Assembly (NCBI GenBank): GCA_015487695.1
Contig: WFPF01000019.1
Location: 1 to 39,212 of the forward strand
Direction of reading: 5' to 3'
Origin: Chitinophagales bacterium
GTDB lineage: Bacteria; Bacteroidota; Bacteroidia; Chitinophagales; S012-47
Length of the DNA: 39,212 nt
The translations under genes and the position numbers were made by a program. How positions within the stretch are numbered: the first letter of the stretch is position 1; each line of letters starts with the position of its first letter. Positions 9,507 through 20,570 of the stretch are shown here, one piece after another. Under the pieces are notes generated by a model. That model searched no databases. It worked only from the letters and a program-made list of their open reading frames with translations, and was not told the origin of the DNA.

Positions 9507-9851
9507 ATGGACTACGAATTCAAACAACATGACGGAATAGATGTCATCACGGTAAAAGGCAATGTACTGACGGGTCAGTATAATGAGGCCATCCTCAGTA
9601 CGATTACCGAGAAAATCAAAGGTGGATCGAGAAAAATGGTTATTGAGATGGGATCTTCCGGATTTATCAATAGCAATGGCCTGAATCTGCTTTTAAATAT
9701 TCTGACCAAATACAGGAAAGCCGGAGGGGAAGTGGTGCTGGCAAAAGTGTCACCTGAACTAAAGAAGTTGTTGGAACTGACCAAACTCAGTGCCGTATTC
9801 ATCATGCGTGATGATGTTGAATCTGCAAGCTCCTATCTTTCATCGCTCTGA
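9507..9851 (+). CDS. STAS-domain protein (anti-anti-sigma-factor-like)
   Basis: The 114-residue single STAS domain resembles SpoIIAA/RsbV proteins, which bind anti-sigma kinases in a phosphorylation-dependent way. The core motif is FINSNGLNLLL, with Ser56 at the usual phospho-acceptor position. The normally acidic residue before it is Asn55 (N-S-N-G instead of D-S-S-G). A typical alpha/beta pattern follows (GGEVVLAKVSPELKKLLEL). No RsbW-like kinase, PP2C phosphatase or cognate sigma factor is in the window, so the partner is unknown. It lies 5 bases after fur and 12 before purA, so it is almost surely co-transcribed. Cross-talk with general stress or cell-polarity signalling is possible but inferred. 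Confidence 0.87.
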   Translation: MDYEFKQHDGIDVITVKGNVLTGQYNEAILSTITEKIKGGSRKMVIEMGSSGFINSNGLNLLLNILTKYRKAGGEVVLAKVSPELKKLLELTKLSAVFIMRDDVESASSYLSSL

Positions 9852-9854
9852 TAA

Positions 9855-12148
<2,294 letters not shown>

Positions 12149-12151
12149 GGG

Positions 12152-13582
12152 TTAAAATTGGAAATAAATGAATTCTTTGAGGAATCGCCCGCCAAAGAAA
12201 ATGAGATAAAAAAGCAGATAATAATAAACGCCCCATCGAAGCCACCAGGGCTTCACTGCATTCAGAGGAGTTTTTGAATTGAAATCTTTTTGCCACTGAA
12301 CCAGAAGGAAAAGCGGCCAGCCGGTGAGCAGGAGAAAAGCATCAAGACTGGCAATGGTAATGCCCGTAAAAGGGATGTAGCGATTGTCAAAAAACGCCTG
12401 AATATATTGCCAGGCTGCGCCTATGCCATTGGCCCGGAAAAAGACCAGTGAAAATCCGAGGGTTACATAGGTAAAGCCTATTTGAAAGAGCTGGATGCTT
12501 TTTTTAATCCATTTGCGATCGAAAACCCGGTGGGACAAGCTCATCTCGTCAATCCACAGCGAAACGATATAGCCGACTGCATTGACCAGGCCGAAGAGCA
12601 GAAAATCCCAACCGGCTCCGTGCCACAAACCGATAAGGGCAAAAACAATGATGATATTGACATACCAGGGCCAGCGCCAGTTTTTGGCCATGGGCTTGTA
12701 GACATAATCAAAAAACCAGGTAGTCAGTGAGATGTGCCAGCGGCTCCAAAACTCTCTGACGGATTTGGCGCGGGTTGGGCGCTCAAAGTTGCTCATCAGA
12801 TCAAAGCCCAGTATCCGGGCCGATCCGATGGCCATATCGGTATAGGCAGAAAAGTCGAGGTAGAGCTGATACCCAAATGCAGCCACACCCAGCACGAGGG
12901 TCGGACTGTCATAGAGCCCGGGATTTTTAAATATCTGATACACGTAAATGGAAAGCGTGTCGGCCAGAATGATTTTCTTGAAAAGCCCGTAAGCAAATAA
13001 TTTGCTTCCATCCAAAATGCGATTGATGTCGAATCGCACCTTGCGATGAAACTGGGGAAGGAGGGTTGTGCTCCTTTCGATGGGACCGGCCACCAGCTGA
13101 GGAAAAAAAGACACATAGAGTGCAAAAATGCCGAAATGCTTTTCCGGTGCTCTGCGCCCGCGGTAAACATCGATCGTATAACTCAGTGTTTGAAAAGTGT
13201 AGAAAGAAATGCCCACCGGCAGGAGGATGTCGAACTGAGAGGGTGTGCTGCCAAAATCAAAAACAGAAAAGATCTCCCGGATGCTTTCATTGATAAAGCC
13301 GAGATATTTGAAGGATATAAGGAGTGAGAGGTTGGCTATCAAACTGAGCCATAGGTAGGGTCGCTTGGCCTTTTTGTCGGGCTTTTTGGCCATCCATATG
13401 GCTGCCCAATAGTCGATGGCCGTGGAGATGAGCAGAAGCAGGCCATATTCGGGTCGCCAGTACATGTAGAAAAAGTAACTGGCAGGAAGGAGCAATGCCC
13501 ATCGATAGCGGTGGGGCAGCAGATAATATAGCACTGCAATCAGCGGAAGAAAAAGAAAATACTCAAATGAGTTAAAAAGCAT
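12152..13582 (-). CDS. MBOAT family O-acyltransferase (AlgI-like)
   Basis: The 476-residue polytopic membrane protein belongs to the membrane-bound O-acyltransferase family as used in alginate acetylation (AlgI) and D-alanylation (DltB). It begins with the typical MLFNSFEYFLFLPL. It has PVGISFYTFQTLSYTIDVYRG and LVAGPIERS, both characteristic of the AlgI/DltB branch, and the two conserved histidines in SRWHISLTTW and IGLWHGAGW. About ten or more hydrophobic segments are visible. It would pass acyl groups across the inner membrane for modification of an exported polymer. It is the first gene of a two-gene operon with the SGNH protein. A TACTTTTG box lies 27 bases upstream on the minus strand. 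Confidence 0.92.
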   Translation of the reverse strand: MLFNSFEYFLFLPLIAVLYYLLPHRYRWALLLPASYFFYMYWRPEYGLLLLISTAIDYWAAIWMAKKPDKKAKRPYLWLSLIANLSLLISFKYLGFINESIREIFSVFDFGSTPSQFDILLPVGISFYTFQTLSYTIDVYRGRRAPEKHFGIFALYVSFFPQLVAGPIERSTTLLPQFHRKVRFDINRILDGSKLFAYGLFKKIILADTLSIYVYQIFKNPGLYDSPTLVLGVAAFGYQLYLDFSAYTDMAIGSARILGFDLMSNFERPTRAKSVREFWSRWHISLTTWFFDYVYKPMAKNWRWPWYVNIIIVFALIGLWHGAGWDFLLFGLVNAVGYIVSLWIDEMSLSHRVFDRKWIKKSIQLFQIGFTYVTLGFSLVFFRANGIGAAWQYIQAFFDNRYIPFTGITIASLDAFLLLTGWPLFLLVQWQKDFNSKTPLNAVKPWWLRWGVYYYLLFYLIFFGGRFLKEFIYFQF

Positions 13583-13608
13583 GTGAGATCAATGAGAAAT
13601 AATGCATG

Positions 13609-13616
13609 CAAAAGTA
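13609..13616 (-). promoter_or_regulatory. Candidate -7 box for the MBOAT-SGNH operon
   Basis: On the minus strand this reads TACTTTTG, an exact match to the Bacteroidota TAnnTTTG element, placed 27 bases before the MBOAT start. No TTG lies at the expected -33 spacing, so support is partial. Confidence 0.35.
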
Positions 13617-13744
13617 AGAATACTTTGAAAGCTGCCGCCTTAATCAGGAAATGAGATTAAAGAAGAATAAGCCATGTATTAATGACAAATTACAGGGAAA
13701 AATAAAGCGGGCTATGTAATTTTACGGCAAAATTAAATAGGACT

Positions 13745-14317
13745 ATGAATTCTGAAATGAATCAAAGCAACCGCATCTTACAGGTGGGCGAAAAATTTCC
13801 TTCATTTAGCAAGAAAGCCACGGTTTCTAGAGAACCGGGGAAGGAATTTGATACAATAAGCAGTGAAGAACACATACGAAACGGACAATGGATGGTCATG
13901 TTTTGGTGGCCCAAGGATTTTACTTTTGTCTGCCCCACTGAAATTGCCGAATTCAATCGCCAGTACGAAGCCTTTGCAAGTCGAAATACTCAATTGCTTG
14001 GTGCATCCACGGATTCGGAATTTGTGCATCTGGCCTGGAGAAATGATCATCCGGATCTCAGGGATTTGCAGTTTCCGATGATTGCAGATACCAGCAAATC
14101 GCTGGCGGAAGAGCTTGGCATTCTCAACAAGGATGAAAAAGTGGCTTACCGCGCTACCTTTATTGTGGATCCGGAGGGCATCATTCGCTGGATATCTGTT
14201 AATGATCTGAATGTAGGCCGAAACGTAAACGAGGTAATTCGTGTCCTGGAAGCCTTGCAAACGGGGGAATTGGTACCCTGCAACTGGGAGCCGGGCCAGG
14301 ATACCCTTCACGTATAA
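13745..14317 (+). CDS. Peroxiredoxin, AhpC/Prx1-type 2-Cys
   Basis: Thioredoxin-fold peroxidase that reduces H2O2, organic peroxides or peroxynitrite using a reactive cysteine. The 190-residue protein has the peroxidatic site DFTFVCPTE with Cys63, and a second cysteine near the end, VPCNWEPGQ with Cys179, at the resolving position of typical 2-Cys peroxiredoxins. The usual FYPLDFTF is FWWPKDFTF here. No ahpF or ahpD is adjacent, so the electron donor is not evident. The chosen ATG follows AGGA with short spacing; a second in-frame ATG four codons later is also possible. It is a single-gene unit between a divergent operon and the next plus-strand operon. A TAATTTTA box at 13717-13724 may be its -7 element. 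Confidence 0.92.
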   Translation: MNSEMNQSNRILQVGEKFPSFSKKATVSREPGKEFDTISSEEHIRNGQWMVMFWWPKDFTFVCPTEIAEFNRQYEAFASRNTQLLGASTDSEFVHLAWRNDHPDLRDLQFPMIADTSKSLAEELGILNKDEKVAYRATFIVDPEGIIRWISVNDLNVGRNVNEVIRVLEALQTGELVPCNWEPGQDTLHV

Positions 14318-14463
14318 TCGGCAAAATCCACATTTAACGGGCATTAAGCGGATAGGCGCATGCAATAATTGTAATTACCGACATTCAGAAGGGAGTAAAT
14401 GCGTGTGCGAGCCTGTCAGGTACTTGCAAACATTCATTTGACATTTGCCAGCTTCTGCTTTAT

Positions 14464-14471
14464 TATTTTTG
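14464..14471 (+). promoter_or_regulatory. Candidate -7 box, possibly giving a leaderless transcript
   Basis: TATTTTTG matches TAnnTTTG exactly and ends only 4 bases before the ATG at 14476, which would place the transcript start at or beside the start codon. TTTG sequences lie at 14444-14447 (16-base spacer) and 14437-14440 (23-base spacer); neither has the usual 19-20 spacing. Confidence 0.3.
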
Positions 14472-14475
14472 AAAG

Positions 14476-16566
14476 ATGCAGCAGCTGAAATACGCCTTTC
14501 TCCCAATGCTTTTTTTGCCGGTCTTGCTTTTTCTTTCTTCCTGCGGGAAGAAAGTAAGCTGGAACACTGAGATTGCCCTGCCTTTGGCCCGGGGAGAACT
14601 GCTCGTGAGCGACATTGTGCCTGACAGTGTGCGACAAACTCAGGCAGACGGATCGGTCTGGCTGGTCGTTTCTGACGAACTCTTTGCCATTCATCTGGCC
14701 CGTGATTATTTCAGTGTGCCCGATACCGTGCTTCGGGAGAATGTGTCGCTTGACTCCCTCCGTATTCCCAACCGGACCATGTATTATCCCATCACACTGG
14801 GAGCTATTGCGCGTTCCGATCAGTCGGGGACGGGGGCACTCATCATTGCACTCAACGGAAATACGGCTGCCATCCCTCCTTTCAACAATTTGAACGCTAC
14901 CGACCTGCCGGTGGATGCCACCGAACTTTTCAAAACAGCCGATGTGCGTACGGGCTGGATGGATTTGCAGATAAAAAACGGACTGCCCGTGCCGATTACC
15001 AATCTCGACTTCAGCATGAAAAACTCCGGTGACGGGGTGGTCATCGTTTCTGACCAGGTGAGCCGCATCAACCCGGGAGAAAGCATATTGCTGACCTATG
15101 ACCTGAGCGGCAAGAAACTGGAAGGGCAGATTCTGGTCGATATCAATAACATCAGTTCGCCAGGAAGCAACAACGTACCTGTTCCGATCGACACATCCGA
15201 TGCCCTCGAGCTCACCATGACCGTCAGGGATATGGAACTGAACGCAGCCGAGGCGGTTTTTCCGGCCCAAAATCTTGTGAATGTGGCCAAGGAGGTCATA
15301 TACAACATGAACGGGCCTGAATTTACATTCATGACCATTCGGAGCGGCAAACTGGTCATCACGGCTTTTAATACCATCAACGACAGCCTCTACATCAACT
15401 ACCGCATTCCGAATGCCAGCGACTCGATGGGGGTACAGCTGAATGAACTGTCTGTGGTGCCCCCGGGAAGCAGCAGCTCGGCTGCGCACATTGATATGGA
15501 AATCCCTCTGGACGGATACAGTATCGACCTTACGGGGAAAAACCATAACCGGGTGAATACTTTTTTCAATGAATTGAATGTCAGAATTGACAGTACGGGC
15601 AAGTTGATATACATCTCGCTGCTTGACAGTGTTTCGATTCTCTACGGGTTAAAGGACATTGTTCCCCGTTATGTGGAGGGATATCTCGGGCAGCAGCATA
15701 TCAGCTACAGCAGTGAAAATCAGGAACTCAATATCTTCAAATATCTTGAAGGAGGTTCGCTCGATCTGGAGCGGGTAGGGTTGAAGTTTCGCATCGAAAA
15801 TGAAGTGGGAGCAGACAGCCGCATACTCATCCATCGCATTCGCACGCAGTCGCTCAACGGAGCGTCTGTTGAGCTGCAGGCTCCTTTTGTGGGAGTGCCG
15901 CAGGATATTGAACGGGCCTTTAAAAATCCGTTTCGCATGGGAGAGACCGTCTTTGTCCTCGATGATCAGAATTCGAACGTGAAAGAAATGATTGAAAGTT
16001 TGCCCCGGTATCTTGACATGGATATTGAGGTGGACATCAATCCGGATGGTAACCGCCTTTTATATCAGGATTTTGCATCCTACGGCTCTACTTTCAAGGT
16101 TTATGCCGACCTCGAGATGCCTTTGTCAGGCATTGCCGGCAATCTGCAGCTTTCGGGCAAACTCGATTTGAACTTTCCGTCAGAGGAAGAACTGTCGAAT
16201 GTGGAATCGGTGCAAATCAGCAGCCGCATTGGCAATGGGTTTCCCCTCTCGGCCGAGGTGCAGGCCTATATCTACCGGGGTGGTGTACTCATCGATTCAC
16301 TCTTCGGCCAGCGGCAGCAGATAGCTGCGGCTGCCATTGATGAACAGTCGTGCCGGGCCGACAATAAAGAAATTACTGAACTCGTGAGTGAAATAGGAGT
16401 GGAGCAATTTGATCATCTCAAAACGGCCGATGAACTGATCTTTAAGAGCTGGCTGAATACAACGGATTTGCCGGCAAACTGCGGCAGTCATGTCCGCATC
16501 TACGACAGTTATTCCATTGATGTGAAGATGGGGCTTACGATAAATTACCGCTTTGCCAATGAATAG
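14476..16566 (+). CDS. Large lipoprotein of unknown function
   Basis: The 696-residue protein has a clear lipoprotein signal: a positively charged start, hydrophobic stretch, then FLSSC with the lipidated Cys23. The following residues GKK do not decide membrane choice; in Bacteroidota many such proteins reach the outer membrane. The rest alternates short hydrophobic strands with polar turns, suggesting repeated beta-sandwich modules. LDFSMKNSGDGVVIVSDQ and the later MEIPLDGYSIDLTGK resemble LEA/WHy-like or Ig-like strands, but I cannot name a domain. It overlaps the DUF5723 gene by 8 bases (ATGAATAG), so they are translationally coupled and probably work together at the outer membrane. The function is not recognised. 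Confidence 0.8.
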   Translation: MQQLKYAFLPMLFLPVLLFLSSCGKKVSWNTEIALPLARGELLVSDIVPDSVRQTQADGSVWLVVSDELFAIHLARDYFSVPDTVLRENVSLDSLRIPNRTMYYPITLGAIARSDQSGTGALIIALNGNTAAIPPFNNLNATDLPVDATELFKTADVRTGWMDLQIKNGLPVPITNLDFSMKNSGDGVVIVSDQVSRINPGESILLTYDLSGKKLEGQILVDINNISSPGSNNVPVPIDTSDALELTMTVRDMELNAAEAVFPAQNLVNVAKEVIYNMNGPEFTFMTIRSGKLVITAFNTINDSLYINYRIPNASDSMGVQLNELSVVPPGSSSSAAHIDMEIPLDGYSIDLTGKNHNRVNTFFNELNVRIDSTGKLIYISLLDSVSILYGLKDIVPRYVEGYLGQQHISYSSENQELNIFKYLEGGSLDLERVGLKFRIENEVGADSRILIHRIRTQSLNGASVELQAPFVGVPQDIERAFKNPFRMGETVFVLDDQNSNVKEMIESLPRYLDMDIEVDINPDGNRLLYQDFASYGSTFKVYADLEMPLSGIAGNLQLSGKLDLNFPSEEELSNVESVQISSRIGNGFPLSAEVQAYIYRGGVLIDSLFGQRQQIAAAAIDEQSCRADNKEITELVSEIGVEQFDHLKTADELIFKSWLNTTDLPANCGSHVRIYDSYSIDVKMGLTINYRFANE

Positions 16567-17818
16567 AATATTTCTTCTTTTTCTGATCACGTCCTCTTCG
16601 CTGCTTTCAGCTCAAAATGAATACCCGCTTTACCGTGCTTTGGCTGGCGTGCCGGCATTCGATTCGGCTTATGTAAGCATGTGGGGCGACTATGGGGTTG
16701 AAGCCAATCATCTGCCTCAATCCTTTCTGAATAAATTTATTTTTGGTGGTTCAATAGATGCTTCACTCAAGGACCGGACATTTGCGGCCCTCGGAGGGCA
16801 AAACAGTCTCTTTTTTCAATCTTCGTATGGTGCCTCATGGACCTCAGGGATGCGCTCAGCAGGGCCGGGCTATCGGAGAATGGGTCTGGCCATTGCACGG
16901 GAACACCGTACCGCACTCCGTTTTCCGGCTGAGTTGTTTGCACTTGCTTTTTACGGCAATGCCACAGCTGAAAACAGCGGGGAAGCTTTTGGTCCCGCCA
17001 AGGGCTATTTATATGCGGGCAACCGCATTGCAGCCTGGATCGAACGGGGAAACAGAGATACACGGCACCCGTGGTCGCTAAGGTATGGAGCATCGCTCAT
17101 GCAGATCAACCGTTTCTGGAAGCTCGACCTCCCCAGCGGACAGGTGAAAACCACGCCCTTTTCAAATGAAACCCTGCTCGATACCGAACTGGATATTTAC
17201 TTCTCCGATACACTCAACAATGCAGCATTCGGCACGGACGGATGGGGTTTAACTGCCGACTTTGACTTTTCCATCGACTGGAAAGGCTGGAAGTGGCATG
17301 CTTCCTTGCGCGATCTGGGCATTCTGCTGGCATCCGACAAAGCCATTCACCTCAGCCGGCACGCAAGCAAATATTATGAAGGAGTGGATATCGCCACAGC
17401 ATTTGGAAATGACGGCTCGTTTTCATTTTCTTTCGAAGAAGACTCTCTTTTTTCGACACTGGACGTGAATGTTGAGAATACCTCCTTCCGGATGATTTCT
17501 CCGGCCCTGATTTCTGTATTTACACAGCGCAGACTGGGACGCTGGGATATGAGTTTCGGGCTGCGATATCGCTATTTGTCCTATCCACTTCCTCTTTTTC
17601 ATGCCAGTGTGGGATATGAGGATAAGGCCGTTGGAATGCATTATTGGGCCATTCTTTATTATGGGGGTTCCGGTTCGCCCAATCTGGGCATGGGCCTGCG
17701 AAAGACCCTGGGAAAAAAGGCCTTTGTCTATCTTGGAAGCGATCACCTCCTGAGTCCCCTTTTTTCAAATAATCTGGGCGGATTGTCTTCTTTTTTACGT
17801 CTTAGTTTGAAGCTTTGA
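16559..17818 (+). CDS. DUF5723-like outer-membrane protein
   Basis: The 419-residue protein starts MNRIFLLFLITSSSLLSAQ, a signal peptide with cleavage likely after SLLSA or SAQ. The mature part is rich in aromatic, alternating beta strands, with glycine-rich turns and a C-terminus ending in a hydrophobic strand (FLRLSLKL), as expected of a beta-barrel. The overall pattern, including an early Y-R-A-L-A-G-V-P segment, resembles the DUF5723 family found across Bacteroidota. The ATG at 16559 is preferred over an in-frame TTG two codons upstream because it gives a standard signal peptide. It overlaps the lipoprotein stop and precedes the flavoprotein by 5 bases. The biochemical role is unknown. 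Confidence 0.75.
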   Translation: MNRIFLLFLITSSSLLSAQNEYPLYRALAGVPAFDSAYVSMWGDYGVEANHLPQSFLNKFIFGGSIDASLKDRTFAALGGQNSLFFQSSYGASWTSGMRSAGPGYRRMGLAIAREHRTALRFPAELFALAFYGNATAENSGEAFGPAKGYLYAGNRIAAWIERGNRDTRHPWSLRYGASLMQINRFWKLDLPSGQVKTTPFSNETLLDTELDIYFSDTLNNAAFGTDGWGLTADFDFSIDWKGWKWHASLRDLGILLASDKAIHLSRHASKYYEGVDIATAFGNDGSFSFSFEEDSLFSTLDVNVENTSFRMISPALISVFTQRRLGRWDMSFGLRYRYLSYPLPLFHASVGYEDKAVGMHYWAILYYGGSGSPNLGMGLRKTLGKKAFVYLGSDHLLSPLFSNNLGGLSSFLRLSLKL

Positions 17819-17823
17819 CCGGA

Positions 17824-19050
17824 ATGAGAAAAGTGAAAGTATTAGTAGTTGGTGCCGGTCCGGCTGGTATTGCCGCAGGCCTGGAGCTTAGCAAGGCGGG
17901 AATTGACAGCCTGCTCATCGACCGGGCCCGTTTCCCGAGAGATAAGATATGCGGGGATGCCATCAGCGGGAAGGTGGTGGAAGTGCTCAGGAAGCTGGAC
18001 CCCGCCATCCTATCCGAACTTGGAAAAAGTCCCATCCAATGTGCTTCATGGGGTGTCACCTTTGTAGCCCCCAATGGCAAAGCACTTGAAATTCCCTTTA
18101 AAAAGGATTATCAAAACGAGGCACTTGAGCCCCCCGGATTTATCAGCAAACGCTTTGATTTTGATCACTTTATGCTTAAGAAAGCCCGGGATCGGGGCGT
18201 GGAAGTGCTTGAAGGCTTTGATGCGCAGGACTTTGTACGAAAAGATGACAGATGGGAGATACGCTCGGCTGACGGGCAAGGTATCGAAGCCCGCCTGCTG
18301 ATATTTGCCAATGGTGCACATTCACGCTTTGCAAGAAAAGCCGGCATTCAAAAAGAACAGCAGCATTATTGTGCCGGTGTCAGAGCTTATTTCAGAGGGG
18401 TGGAGTATGCCCATCCCGGTCAATTTATCGAGTTGCATTTTTCCCGCTCTTTTCTGCCCGGATATTTCTGGATATTCCCTCTGCCGGGAGGACTGTTTAA
18501 TGTGGGCGTGGGCATGCGCAGCGACAAAGTGAGCAAGAAAAAAATCAATCTGCGTGAGCGCATGATGCAAATGATAAGAGAAGACAAAAACCTGAAAGAG
18601 CGCTTTAAACATGCCGGGCTTGTCGGAAAGATTGAAGGCTATGGCCTTCCGCTCGGATCAAAAAAACGAAGAATATCAGGCAAAGGGTTCCTGCTGACCG
18701 GTGATGCGGCAGCGCTGATTGATCCCTTCACAGGCGAAGGCATTGGAAATGCCATGGTCAGCGGGGTCGAAGCAGGAAAAGTGGCAGCGGATGCGATTCT
18801 CAGCGGCCGCTGGGATGCAGATTTCTTGCAGCGCTATGATGAGCATGTCTACAAAAGACTGGGTCGCGAGCTTCAACTGAGTTATAAAATGCAGCAACTG
18901 GTCAATTATCCCTGGCTTTTTAATCTGGTCGTGAACCGGGCGCTGAAAAGCGAGACCTTGCGGAGTACCATTTCGGCCATGTTTGAGGATATTGACCTGC
19001 GAAGCCGGCTGAAAAAACCGGGTTTTTACAGAGATTTACTCTTCAAATGA
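17824..19050 (+). CDS. Geranylgeranyl-reductase-family FAD-dependent oxidoreductase
   Basis: The 408-residue flavoprotein starts with the dinucleotide-binding VVGAGPAGIAAGLELSKAG and has KICGDAISGKVV, a family-typical loop near the flavin. The second FAD motif is LLTGDAAALIDPFTGEGIG. These are features of the geranylgeranyl reductase/BchP/menaquinone-reductase group, which hydrogenate isoprenoid chains, but related halogenases and monooxygenases look alike, so the substrate is not settled. The ATG at 17824 is preferred; a TTG at 17815 would overlap the previous stop. It lies 5 bases after the DUF5723 gene and overlaps the HIT gene by ATGA. It is probably cytoplasmic or membrane-associated. 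Modification of quinone or lipid chains is an inference. Confidence 0.85.
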   Translation: MRKVKVLVVGAGPAGIAAGLELSKAGIDSLLIDRARFPRDKICGDAISGKVVEVLRKLDPAILSELGKSPIQCASWGVTFVAPNGKALEIPFKKDYQNEALEPPGFISKRFDFDHFMLKKARDRGVEVLEGFDAQDFVRKDDRWEIRSADGQGIEARLLIFANGAHSRFARKAGIQKEQQHYCAGVRAYFRGVEYAHPGQFIELHFSRSFLPGYFWIFPLPGGLFNVGVGMRSDKVSKKKINLRERMMQMIREDKNLKERFKHAGLVGKIEGYGLPLGSKKRRISGKGFLLTGDAAALIDPFTGEGIGNAMVSGVEAGKVAADAILSGRWDADFLQRYDEHVYKRLGRELQLSYKMQQLVNYPWLFNLVVNRALKSETLRSTISAMFEDIDLRSRLKKPGFYRDLLFK

Positions 19051-19487
19051 AAAGCAGAGAGACCGAAAACTGTATTTTCTGTGCCATTGCGGCCGGCCGC
19101 GAAACGGCACATAAGGTATTTGAAGACGGGCAATTCCTTGCCTTTCTGGATCGGCATCCGCTCTTTCCGGGCCATGTCCTGCTCATCCCGAGATTGCATG
19201 TCACGACATGGATGGAAGTGCCGGATGACCTGCTGGAAGCACTGTCGCGAAACATTCGTCTGCTCTCGGATTCCGTATGCTCGGCCATGCATGCCGAAGG
19301 TATTTTTATAGCTAACAACAATGTAGTCAGTCAGCGCGTGCCTCATTTCCATGTGCACATCGTTCCCCGCAGGAAAGGAGACGGGCTGAAGGGCTTCTTC
19401 TGGCCCCGGCAGAAATATGCGGATGAAGCCGAAATGAGCCGGGTTGCCGCTCAGATTCGTGAGGAAGTCAGCAGGCGCCTGCTATAA
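19047..19487 (+). CDS. HIT family nucleotide-binding protein
   Basis: Histidine-triad proteins hydrolyse or transfer nucleotidyl groups, acting on substrates such as AMP-lysine or dinucleoside polyphosphates. The 146-residue protein has the N-terminal ENCIFCAIAAGRE, a zinc CxxC typical of many bacterial HITs, then PLFPGHVLLIPRLH and the catalytic triad VPHFHVHIVPR. The ATG overlaps the stop of the flavoprotein gene (ATGA at 19047-19050), so it is translationally coupled and last in the four-gene set. Its stop is 6 bases from the convergent mscS stop, leaving no room for an intrinsic terminator. Confidence 0.93.
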   Translation: MKSRETENCIFCAIAAGRETAHKVFEDGQFLAFLDRHPLFPGHVLLIPRLHVTTWMEVPDDLLEALSRNIRLLSDSVCSAMHAEGIFIANNNVVSQRVPHFHVHIVPRRKGDGLKGFFWPRQKYADEAEMSRVAAQIREEVSRRLL

Positions 19488-19493
19488 ATTTTC

Positions 19494-20399
19494 TTACTGA
19501 CCCGATTTTGTGGATTCCGAGAGTACATCGGCCAGAGGTGTGCCGCCTTTGATGCCGAAGTCGAGCGTCCGTATGGGGAATGGTATGGTAATGCCGTTTT
19601 TATTGTAGGCCGATTTGACCGCTTTGATACCTTCACTCACGGCATACACATATTCCGCATGCGTGCGAAAGGATATCCAATACTGCACTTCGAGATTAAT
19701 TGAACTGGAGGCAAACTCCGTAAAGTAAAGTTTCACCTCTTTGCCTTTGAGCAAAAAGTCAAGCCCCCGGATGGCTTCCAACGTAATTTTTTCAACCTGC
19801 TCGAGGTCTTCCCCATAAGAAACCCCGATGGCAAGGTCTATCCTCCTCTTTTGATGGGCCGTGTAATGAATCATGGGGTTTTGATAAATTTCCTTGTTCG
19901 GGATGATTACGTCCTGCCCGCTGATGGTACGGATAATCGTTTCGCGCAGGCCTACATAGGAAACCGTACCATAAAATTCACCGGTCTTGATGAGGTCTCC
20001 GATTTTTACCTGGTTTTTCATTGCCATGCTCACACCGCTGATAAAATTGGCAGCCAGATCCTGAAAGGCGATACCAAGTCCCAGCCCGATCACTCCGATT
20101 CCTGCCAGCAGCGAGGTGACCGTACGTTCGAGGTGCAGCACTTCGAGCGATATCAAAATACCAATGGCAAATACGAATATATAGGCCAGTTTTGCCACCA
20201 GTTTGACTACGGCTTCGTTGTGCATAAATCGGGAAAGCAGACGGGTAACACCCCTCCGGACCATGCGTGCCAGCAAAACAAATAGCAATATGAGCAGGAT
20301 GGCAACGATCAAGTTGGGAAGCAATTCAATTGTGTCCACGCCCCACTGATAAAACTTGTTGGCAATAAATGCAGCAGCATCGGAAATTTCACTGTACAT
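19494..20399 (-). CDS. Small-conductance mechanosensitive channel, MscS family
   Basis: Inner-membrane channel that opens under membrane tension to release solutes during hypo-osmotic shock. The 301-residue length is close to E. coli MscS. Three membrane helices occupy about residues 18-130, the last containing the pore-lining glycine/alanine pattern GLGLGIAFQDLAANFISG. The beta domain follows (VKIGDLIKTGEFYGTVSYVG), then IPNKEIYQNPMIHYT, and an alpha/beta C-terminal domain. The tail ends in ASLE-like low-complexity residues. It is a single gene convergent with the HIT gene and divergent from the CRTAC1 gene. Confidence 0.93.
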   Translation of the reverse strand: MYSEISDAAAFIANKFYQWGVDTIELLPNLIVAILLILLFVLLARMVRRGVTRLLSRFMHNEAVVKLVAKLAYIFVFAIGILISLEVLHLERTVTSLLAGIGVIGLGLGIAFQDLAANFISGVSMAMKNQVKIGDLIKTGEFYGTVSYVGLRETIIRTISGQDVIIPNKEIYQNPMIHYTAHQKRRIDLAIGVSYGEDLEQVEKITLEAIRGLDFLLKGKEVKLYFTEFASSSINLEVQYWISFRTHAEYVYAVSEGIKAVKSAYNKNGITIPFPIRTLDFGIKGGTPLADVLSESTKSGQ

Positions 20400-20477
20400 G
20401 AATCAAGGATTTTAAGAAGTATCGAATCTGTAAATTATACATTTTATTTCAAACCGCTCCCTCGCTGCGCGCTGCTT

Positions 20478-20507
20478 TTTGCATTCAGGCAAAATGATGT
20501 AATTTTA
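20478..20507 (+). promoter_or_regulatory. Candidate promoter for the CRTAC1 lipoprotein gene
   Basis: TTTG at 20478-20481 is followed after 18 bases by TAATTTTA (20500-20507), one mismatch from the Bacteroidota TAnnTTTG box. This predicts a leader of about 60 bases before the ATG at 20571. Confidence 0.4.
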
Positions 20508-20570
20508 TATTTACCTGCCCGATACACTCTTTGCTTTTTTTACTTATCAGAAGCTAAATGACAAATCTGC

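Noticed and set aside
13714-13724. ATGTAATTTTA upstream of the peroxiredoxin gene, repeated at 20497-20507 upstream of the CRTAC1 gene
   Set aside because: Two copies of an A/T-rich word that contains a -7-like box are not enough to claim a shared regulator; only the second has a properly spaced TTTG.
14434-15546. A 370-codon minus-strand frame opposite the large lipoprotein gene
   Set aside because: It would be antisense to a protein with a clear lipobox and lacks any recognisable feature.
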